Below, one piece after another: positions 56,801 to 64,000 of a stretch of 64,000 nucleotides of DNA (positions are counted from its first letter, which is position 1; each line of letters begins with the position of its first letter). Position numbers and translations under genes: made by a program. The notes below the pieces were generated by a model, which was not told the origin of the DNA, did not search any database, and saw only the letters and a program-made list of their open reading frames with translations. Where the stretch lies: the NCBI GenBank assembly GCA_030762175.1, contig CM060830.1, positions 49,871,001-49,935,000 on the forward strand. The letters are read 5' to 3'. The stretch is from Metallyticus violacea. Lineage: Eukaryota; Arthropoda; Insecta; Mantodea; Metallyticidae.

Positions 56801-57519
56801 CTCCATTCACTTCGCTGTGCTTAGTAATAATTTGCAAATTTCACGCGCACGCATCAACAATTGACATCTATTTAATTATAATAACCATTGTTGTGCTACT
56901 CTTAACGGGTCAAAATAATCATAATGCAACAGTTAAACACTCTTAATAAGAACGAATGTGGAAAATGGGTAAGTTTTTTAATAAAAGTACTTCCCGCACG
57001 TCCACTGCAACCCCGCCCCCTAAAGGTCCCGACCCACATTTTAGGAAAGCAACCAGCTTTTGTCATAAACTTAATGTAAAATGCGAGTCGGCTCGTCATG
57101 TGCATGCAGAAAGTATTCAGAACTTTTCTGATTAGTAGTCTCCTTCTAGAACTCAATCACAATACTGCACCCGAATTTGAGTCTAATGATTCGCGCAAAA
57201 TAAAAATCACAAATTAAAACTGGCGGTTTTAACAGTAAAAACTAGACGAAATTGGCGCAAATTACACCCAAAATTAGCAGTTGGGTAGCCGAAAACATTA
57301 ACAATGAAATGAGAAACATTACGATGACTGAATTTAATTGTGTTAATCAAAATGTGTTTACTGACACATTGCCAATTTAGCCGAATAAGAACGAAGGTTC
57401 CAGAATAACGTAAATTGCATACATGCGTTAGAAGTTGCAGACTGTGGCCTGTTTCTATTCGAAACGTAAAACACTGCTTGAGCGGACAAGTTTTATAACT
57501 AAAACCTGTGTATATGTAT

Positions 57520-57579
<60 letters not shown>

Positions 57580-58049
57580 GACACAACCGCACAATACTGC
57601 AATACCTTAAGGAGATAATAAAATTGTCACAAAGGAAATGAAGTGAGAAATCGAAAGTTTTCTTTTTGCTATTTTCAATTTTTACACCTTGTTCAAATTT
57701 TCTATTATCCCGTCACCTGATAATTGATTGTAGACAGTATTGATTTTTTTAAGGCTTTAAACAAATGAAAACTAAAATTTTGGAAAAACTGCTCCAAATG
57801 CCAAATAAACCCTTACACAATATAAGGGGGAAGCTGTTCAGATACTATAAGTTGAGAAATTTAGATAAGAAAAAAACAGTTAAGTGGGTCAAAAATAAAA
57901 ATTCTTAACCAAATCAACTAAAAAAATTGGGAACAACGTGGAAAAGTCTCCAAATAGAATTAATAATAAAAACTATTAAAATCGTAGATGTTAAGGGAAT
58001 TAGATACATGTAACTTTCTCGCATTTAAGAATATTCACAGTTTTTAGTA
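56801..58049. other. No gene seen; (AAT)n tract
   Basis: It contains an (AAT)n tract of about 19 units at 57522-57579, whose translations give poly-Asn on one strand and poly-Ile on the other. The remainder is AT-rich without repeats shared in the window. Confidence 0.4.
57522..57579. repeat. (AAT)n microsatellite
   Basis: Uninterrupted AAT units, followed by TAGACACAACC. Confidence 0.95.
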
Positions 58050-58705
58050 GAACAGAGTGATCCAATGAACTATTAACCACATCCCTGTGTTCTGTATATA
58101 GGTTAGAAATGCACTCATTGCCGTCGGCGGATATCGTAGAGTGGCGCTGACACAACCATACAACAGTTTCCTTAACTATTTTAAATGTTTCGTTATCAAC
58201 TTTATGAAAGGAGATGTCTGAACTGGCCATTGTTGTTGTTCATGCATTTTTGACACCTCTTTCAAAAACGATTCATCATTTGCTGTTTTCTGGTGGATAG
58301 TTTGTTTCCATTCTTCCAGGGTATGAAGGTTTGTCTTGTCTACCATAGTTTTAATTTACCCAGAAATAAAAGTCAGAAGGGGTTTAGGTTAGTGCCCCGA
58401 AGGGGACACAAATCCTTAGTTATAGTTATTTAAGCAAAAAAGTGGCCAGGAAATAGCCAAAGTTACTCAACATGAACGGCAACGAATGATGGATAGTTTT
58501 TTTAAAAGAGATGCCAAAAACATGGATAACGAAGGTATCCCGTTTCAGCATATCCTTTCATAAAGCTGGTAAGTAAAACCTTTTAAAATAGTGAAGGAAA
58601 CTGTTGTATTGTGCCAGCGCGTCTCTACGATACCTGCAGAGGATAACGAGAATCTCTCTCCCCTACAGACAAAACGCCACAAATAGGTGCATAGTTTCAT
58701 TGGGT
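58050..58705. repeat. Inverted repeat of a hAT/CGGBP1-like N-terminal region
   Basis: Two arms of roughly 270 bp face each other around a loop of about 125 bp (58320-58445). Matched pairs include TATCGTAGAG (58132 with 58632), ACAACAGTTTCCTT with CTATTTTAAA, and CTTTATGAAAGGA. The pair sum near 116764 gives an axis at about 58382. On the minus strand the left arm reads S-S-D-I-S-F-H-K-V-D-N-E-T-F-K. On the plus strand the right arm gives S-F-H-K-A-G-K and then, one frame over, S-T-I-P-A-E-D. This pattern (I-P-F-x-K-x-x-x-x-x-F-K ... S-T-I-P) is typical of insect CGGBP1/hAT-like proteins. Confidence 0.75.
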
Positions 58706-58736
58706 CTCTGTATATATAAGCTAACTTTGCAACCGA

Positions 58737-58920
58737 CACGGGTGGCCGAGATCGCTGGGACACGGATTGTTTGAAGGGAGATATGCGGTTCAATTCCCAC
58801 GAGCACCCTTTTTCCTTAGATTTTCCTCAGTTCTGAACAATGGCAAATCGAGGAGGTATTCTAAACTTAGGCCTGGAACACTTTATTTCCCCCTCCCAAA
58901 AATTTCTTTGCAAATATATA
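58737..58920 (+). repeat. SINE family B, head and first half
   Basis: The head has GGGTGGCCGAGATCGCTGGG (A box like a class II tRNA) and TGCGGTTCAATTCCCACGAG (B box). The body has CCTTAGATTTTCCTCAGTTC, AATGGCAAATCGAGGAGGTA, CTAAACTTAGGCCTGGAACA and CCCTCCCAAAAATTTC. The 3' half with TCATCAGTGTCC is missing. Confidence 0.75.
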
Positions 58921-59320
58921 TCTGTATGTAACATTAATGTCAATCGCCTATAATGCCAAAGATTAAACACTACCTAAAATTAATTTGCAGATTACATACA
59001 GGAATGAATGAAATGGATTTTATTATTTAATCAATAATTCTGTGTCTATAATAACTTGTAATATGCCCTAAAGTAAGTTTAAACTGCAAATCAAGAACTG
59101 CATTGTTCAGTTTTTGTGCCAACACAGTAGTCTTGAAGGCCTCAAAGCAGATGTAGCACTTGAGACACTTGCATATATTTTAAAATCTACGGATGTTACA
59201 TAATTCTAAAATGAAAAATTTTAATGATTCTTAACCCAACGTTAATTCCACTTTGCGTGATTCATATGCTGAATTCAAAATATGGCGTTAGTTTGTGCTA
59301 AAGAACTCGCCTATGAGCTC
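58921..59320. other. No gene seen
   Basis: AT-rich sequence between the SINE and the microsatellite. Confidence 0.3.
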
Positions 59321-59321
59321 A

Positions 59322-59365
<44 letters not shown>
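59321..59365. repeat. Compound (GT)n(AT)n microsatellite
   Basis: Left of the perfect palindrome. A second (TA)n tract (59534-59555) directly abuts the palindrome on the right. Confidence 0.9.
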
Positions 59366-59369
<4 letters not shown>

Positions 59370-59403
59370 CATAAAAATAAAGAAACACTATTAACAATGT
59401 AAC

Positions 59404-59533
59404 AAATTAACACTAATAATAAAAGTAGATAAAGATAAAACACAGAGAAAGAGTCACACTTGAAATTGCAATTTCAAGTGTGACTCTTTCTCTGTGTTTT
59501 ATCTTTATCTACTTTTATTATTAGTGTTAATTT
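59404..59533. repeat. Perfect 130-bp palindrome
   Basis: The left arm 59404-59468 and right arm 59469-59533 are exact reverse complements over all 65 positions with no spacer; the centre reads GAAATTG|CAATTTC. The outer ends are AAATTAACAC and GTGTTAATTT. It is flanked by TA tracts on both sides (59331-59365 at some distance and 59534-59555 adjacent). Perfect symmetry implies a very recent event, a cloning or assembly artefact, or active gene conversion. Confidence 0.97.
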
Positions 59534-59555
59534 TATATATATATATATATATATA

Positions 59556-60636
59556 TGAAAAAAAATCCTGCTTAAGTGAAGTATTTCATCTCACACCTTG
59601 CAGTGCATCTAAGTCTCTCGTAACAGATACCCTTAGTTTCTATCGCGTTAAATCTAACGAAGTTGATTTGTTATGGGTAGCAGGACCCTGATCTAAAAGC
59701 AGATTCATAAACTGGTTGACATCGAATTTAAAGGCAAGGCCGAATGAAATAGTGACAGCGGCTATAGGGGTCAATGAATGTTTGCGTTAGCCTTGACGTA
59801 ATAGAAACATCTATGGCATGGTTTGGCCCAGCGTACCCGTTACCTTGAAATGGCGCGTCTGCTGTTTCAGGTTTTAGTATTTTAATTTTCTACCCCCCCC
59901 CCCCAAATGAATACGGAATTAAGAGGCAGTTAATAGTGCAATTATTTTATGTAAGAACGTTACATTTGCAGTAAACAGCAGTGCAGGTAATATCTAATCG
60001 TCCTTTAATATTAATGTAATTTTCTGCATTGTGATTAGTAATAGAAAATGAATATATCGTACATCAATTTTATATCATACTTATGGAAAATATTCTATTG
60101 ATTAGTTAAATAGTACGCAAATATTAAGTAGGTTTTGAAAACACGTTCTTTGGATAAAAAAGTATCGGGTTATCAAATTATCTGATGACCGGTGCGGCGG
60201 CGAGGACTGTATAGACCGATAAGCAATCCCTAACGGCCAGCAGGACTGCATTAAAGTCGGGGCGGCGGGGCTACACAGGAGTGGATAGTAGAAACACGAG
60301 AGTAACAGTTTAATAAATTCTAATGCACTTAAAAAGTTATGTACTTACCCATGTTACGCAAGGAAATGCGGAACTGTCTGCCTTCCTTTTCCATACAGTG
60401 AATAGATAATTTAATTAATCACATTACGACTTGCAAGCGGATCACCTGGAACTTTCTCTTCAGATATGCTCTTTACAGCACGATCCTAATCAATACGGGC
60501 ATACGTATCATAAACATTTCGTTGTGAAAAAGAATAATTAGGCCTAGTATTTCCCACATAGTCTTCACTAGTTACCCGTCGTTCCATCCGGGGTCATGTG
60601 CTCCTCTTCTTGCCATCTGGCAGAGAACTAGTTATT
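59556..60636. other. No gene seen
   Basis: A C-run lies at about 59893-59904. A GC-richer patch at about 60180-60290 (CGGTGCGGCGGCGAGG and GGGGCGGCGGGGC) has no readable gene. Confidence 0.35.
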
Positions 60637-60735
60637 ATTTCGGTGTGAAACAGCCAGTAATTTTGTTCGTGAACCTTATTTCAGATATGGAGTTCTTTAA
60701 CGTGCCGTAAATCTACAACACGGAACCCACGCTGG
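60637..60735 (-). repeat. SINE family A, internal fragment
   Basis: The plus strand reads CGGTGTGAAACAGCCAGTAA, then GGAGTTCTTTAACGTGCCGT and CAACACGGAACCCACGCTGG, matching the middle of the family. Both ends are missing. Confidence 0.75.
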
Positions 60736-62339
60736 AAATGTCCTGAAAAATCTAAGACATCCACCGGGTATTTTATGACTTTATTCTGAGCAGTTTTAAG
60801 TGTTGTTTCTTTCAGTATTCAAGCGACACTGAGTGGTATAAGACTCAAGACCAATGTAGCAGTTCCGTCAACTCCCTTATTGGCCGTTGTAACCCTCCGC
60901 TGCTGCATTGATCAGATAATTGCATGATGCTATAAGAACTTCAGGGAATTAGGCAGCGTTAGTATTTAAAATATCTTATTTTAAGTAATTGCTTAGCTGT
61001 TTATTTAATGGTAAATCTACAATGACCAGTGATTTGAATTGCTCATTAAAATCATTTCACAGTGAAACAAATAGCGCTGAATATCATTCAGTAAGGCACA
61101 ACATTGGTAGAGTGGGGGGAGCACTAAAGAAAACGATCAAGTCATTTACGTTAACTGTAACAGAAATTGTCGTGTGTCCGAATACAATAAGCCGAGTGCA
61201 CCATTCCTATATATAAATTATGAATTTGGGCATATAATAACACATTTTGGGATAATGCTGCAGTGAATTTTGGTTTCTTTAATAACATACTAAGCATTGG
61301 TGGGAATTTATTAAAGAATGTTTGTTTAATTTACATTTTTCACGTATAAAGAGGTTGCCAATAATCCAAAACGATACTCTCGAAGTAGAATATAACAATA
61401 GCACCAATCTGGAGGCTACAAAGTGTTCGATAAAAGCCTTCGTAAGAGGAAAAAGCATCACTTCTAGAATGTTCAAGGTTGCTTAACTTTCAGATGAAAC
61501 AAGGAAAATCAAATATCTGTTTACGTAAGCAGGATATTAACAGGTTTGTTGTAGAAATAAATCGTGTTATATTCCCTCAAATATGTATATAATGCTTCTT
61601 TCTTGCACACTGAGCATATGCAGTTGCTATTATTCAACAGGTTATCAACTATGTCCAGTTTTTTTCTTTCCTCGCTTCCCCGCTATCTTCCAGTTCCATT
61701 TCTTCTAATACATTCTTAACGCGTTAAGCTTCAAATCTCACGCATCCATATTTTCGTAGACTCTCCGGTCCTACTTCCAGGTGGAACTCAATCTATATGT
61801 TGGTTGCTTTTGCTCTGCCATTCTTTTACATTCGCATACAAAGAACGAACAGAATGATTTTATAAGTGTTATTTTATAACCGTAATGTTTACACTGAAAT
61901 AACACTTATTTTCGTGACCGAAAAGTATTTCTGTAACATTCTTTGTGTAAGGAAAACCAAATTTCCTTTTAAAATGTTTTAAACTGTGCTTAAATTTAAT
62001 TTTCCGTGTTATAATCCAAAGAAGTTGCAATCAGTAAATTGTTGTGCTAAATCTAAAAATCCACAAAATAAAATAAAAAAATCTAAACGTTATAATTATC
62101 GCTATAATCTCAGAATAGTCTTTCTTTAACAGCGAATGCAGAGAAAATGTTGTTATTTATTTTTACTACCGGAAATCTTAGATTTATAACTAGGAGAGTG
62201 GATAAAATATAAAGCTTAATTTTTATTTTACCATTTGTGAGCCATATGGAGGTCAACACCCCCCCCCCCACGGTTTCAGAAGTAGGAACGTTCCCACAGC
62301 CGTTTCGTTTTTTAGTAGCATCATATCCGAGCAAGAGGT
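60736..62339. other. No gene recognised
   Basis: Open frames at 60989-61216 and 61279-61476 have no known motif. A C-run is at about 62261-62269. Confidence 0.35.
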
Positions 62340-63215
62340 ACACTCGTCGATTGAGCAACGCATAATTAAGTTTCTAACGCGGGGGGACGTAATACCGGCT
62401 GACATTTTGCAAAGATTAGGGACATAATTTTGGGATAAGATACTGTATAAGACGCAAGAGTATGGTGTGGCACAAAAAGTTTCAGAAAAGGACGAGAAAC
62501 TGTGAAAAATAAGTCACCAATGTTGACCATGGATGAAGGTAACGGAAACAAAGGTTATTGACGTTTGATGATTTCTGAAATCGCTGCTGAGGTTGGGGTA
62601 GTTTGTGGAATTGTTCAGTTCATCATTTCAAATGACTTGGATTACCGGAAAGTCTTGGCAAAGTGGGTTATTCCAATTTTCACTAAGGATCAAAAAGCTG
62701 CTTGTGTGGAAACGCATCAGGGGCTTTTGCTCAATGCCGGGATCAAGTAGAAATGCACCAAAACGTGGATACACCACTATGCACCTGGGTCGCAGCAAAC
62801 GAGCATGGTGTGAAGGAAAAGTATGAAAAATGGGGAAGATTTTCTCGGGACTCCCAAGACATTTTGTTACTCGGTTTTCTTCATGGACGTGTAATAGTAA
62901 ATTCAGCTTATTACTGCCAACCTCTAGGTGCTTATCGATTGAATTCTTCTCTAAAACAACGCCCGTCCGCATACAGCTGCTTTGACAAGGGAAAAATTGG
63001 AAGAAATCCACAAGACAGCTTTGAAACACGCACTCCATAGTTCAAATATGTTTGGACCGTCAAAAGAAGTACTGAAAGATCGGCGATTCGACAGAGACGA
63101 AGGTGTGGAAGCATTCTTATCCAGCTGGTTGGAAACTCCACTCTTTCTTGGATAGTATGATTAAGAAGTTTCTCTTTCCGCTAGAAAAGTGTGTCGAAAA
63201 ATTTGGTGTATCCCA
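62340..63215 (+). pseudogene. Mariner-like transposase, nearly full span, degraded
   Basis: It reads S-S-I-E-Q-R-I-I-K-F-L-T-R and P-A-D-I-L-Q-R-L-G-T (about 62345-62425), then S-E-I-A-A-E-V-G-V-V-C-G-I-V-Q-F-I-I-S-N-D-L-D-Y-R-K-V-L-A-K-W-V (62575-62670). Next come L-L-x-A-G-I-K and H-H-Y-A-P-G-S-Q-Q-T-S-M-V (after the first catalytic Asp, which is lost), N-N-A-R-P-H-T-A-A-L-T-R (second block, Asp changed to Asn), and a C-terminal K-C-V-E-K-F-G-V. The third block P-Y-S-P-D is not readable. The order and spacing are those of an intact mariner of about 340 codons. The N-terminal blocks resemble the minus-strand copy at 46310-47620. Confidence 0.85.
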
Positions 63216-63869
63216 TTTTTATTTAATTTGGTTTCGGTAAATCACTAAAGAATGAAGGAAAAATCAGTTTATATTTGATAAATTAGATTTTCGGTGTTTT
63301 CTCGCTCCTTTAGGGAAGAAACTAGGGGAAACGAAAATGCAGTACAGCTAAATATCTGCCAGGGCATAAAGGTCCAGATAGTTTGAACACTTGAACTGCG
63401 ATTTTGTAATTTTAGCACAGTTTCCAATGCTGAAACGTTCCGGGTTTATAACTTTACTTCAAAGCAAACTTGCTACGTAAACCTCAAAGGACACGAGTCA
63501 ATTGTTTTGCGAAGAGTGAAAGGCAGGTTCGCTGGAAAACCGTTACGTCACAGCCATTAATTCCGCTGGAGCATACGACGCCATGACCTAGTTGTCAGCA
63601 TCCCTGCTGACCCTGGAGCAGTAGGTTCTATGTTCGGTGCTTGGTAGTGCCGGATAGAAAACTTGTGAAAGAACGTATGCAGAAGGTCAGAAATAACCTG
63701 CATATTTTCTGTACGGTATGAAGTATTTGCATTTCTGATTGGCGTGGGTGCTTTCATAAACAATACTTCTGATCGTCTGTAAATTCAGTAATAGTTGATG
63801 CTTACTTGCCAGAAGCACGGGACAGTAATAGTAGGTATATTATGCTATTGTTTATATTGCACGAGTAAA
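63216..63869. other. Featureless except a tRNA-like SINE head
   Basis: At about 63585-63660 (+) ATGACCTAGTTGTCAGCATC (A box) and GCAGTAGGTTCTATGTTCGG (B box) form a tRNA-like head with the T-arm mutated. No matching body was found elsewhere in the window. Confidence 0.4.
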
Positions 63870-64000
63870 TGTTTAGGAAACGAGCTAAGCGAGTTTCGTA
63901 ATTTTTATAAATGCAATAATTGTATAACATTATAAACGAATTTCAAATGTATTTTTCATATACCAGAATTATAAAACGTCATTAATAAAATAAAATTAAT
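63870..64000 (+). repeat. Dispersed repeat G, copy 2 (runs off the window)
   Basis: It matches 36566-36708 from GAGTAAATGTTTAGGAAACG (compare AAGTAAATGATTAAGATACG) to ATTAATAAAATAAAATT, including GCAATAATTGTATAACAT. Identity is visibly high over 130 bases. Confidence 0.75.

Noticed and set aside
57207..57602. 131-codon minus-strand frame
   Set aside because: Its poly-Ile start is the translated (AAT)n microsatellite. The remainder has no recognisable domain.
59494..59691. 65-codon frame starting in the perfect palindrome
   Set aside because: Its first third translates the palindrome and the TA repeat. The rest has no recognised similarity.
1..64000. CRISPR array, bacterial operon, phage or rRNA genes
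   Set aside because: No regularly spaced short repeats with unique spacers, no clustered long frames with ribosome binding sites, and no rRNA-like sequence were seen.

Overview
This is AT-rich eukaryotic DNA with no prokaryotic gene layout: no open frame is longer than about 160 codons, there are no operons, and splice-like and TATA/polyA-like signals occur alone. The repeats suggest an arthropod, most likely an insect with a large genome: many decayed mariner/Tc1-superfamily DNA transposons, several tRNA-headed SINE families and long (AAT)n, (TA)n and (CA)n tracts. I cannot name the species. Abundant tRNA-derived SINEs and large introns would fit a hemimetabolous insect, but that is inference.

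Host gene content is minimal. The only convincing piece lies at about 2480-3496 on the + strand. It is a GC- and CpG-rich promoter-like patch, then a probable 5'UTR exon and a start codon that opens a five-codon first coding segment (M-P-A-D-K). A splice donor (AAG|GTTAGT) follows at 3497. An in-frame stop 24 bases upstream fixes the start. No further exon of this gene was recognised, so most or all of 3497-64000 is probably its first intron or intergenic DNA, filled with repeats.

The repeats fall into classes. (1) Broken DDE transposons: mariner-type at 1-514, 11297-12121 (-), 23830-24368, 24990-25790, 34090-35040, 37868-38200 (-), 38730-39240 (-), 46310-47620 (-), 49570-50200, 56325-56800 and 62340-63215; DUF4817-type relatives at 6430-7150 (-) and 38222-38675; a short element with terminal inverted repeats at 45122-45826; and hAT/CGGBP1-like pieces at 8660-9190 (-) and 58050-58705. 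All carry stops, frameshifts or deletions. (2) tRNA-headed SINEs: family A (about 300 bp, 11 copies), family B (about 250 bp), family C and family E, plus single heads of other types. Several have clear target-site duplications. (3) Tandem repeats: a 71-bp perfect duplication, a 166-bp degenerate array, a roughly 270-bp array split by a SINE, a 167-bp duplication of part of a SINE, and a 78-bp minisatellite. (4) Inverted repeats: a fold-back of about 1 kb at 43700-44700, one of about 650 bp at 58050-58705, and a perfect 130-bp palindrome at 59404-59533.

No genes here form a pathway. The most unusual signals are the three inverted repeats, two of which are transposon 5' regions duplicated in inverted orientation and could give long double-stranded RNA if transcribed as intron. 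The best-documented event is a SINE inserted inside a mariner with its target duplication preserved at 46424-46744. All repeat relationships were found by reading and comparing copies within the window. Family names for transposases come from recognised motifs, not from a database search.
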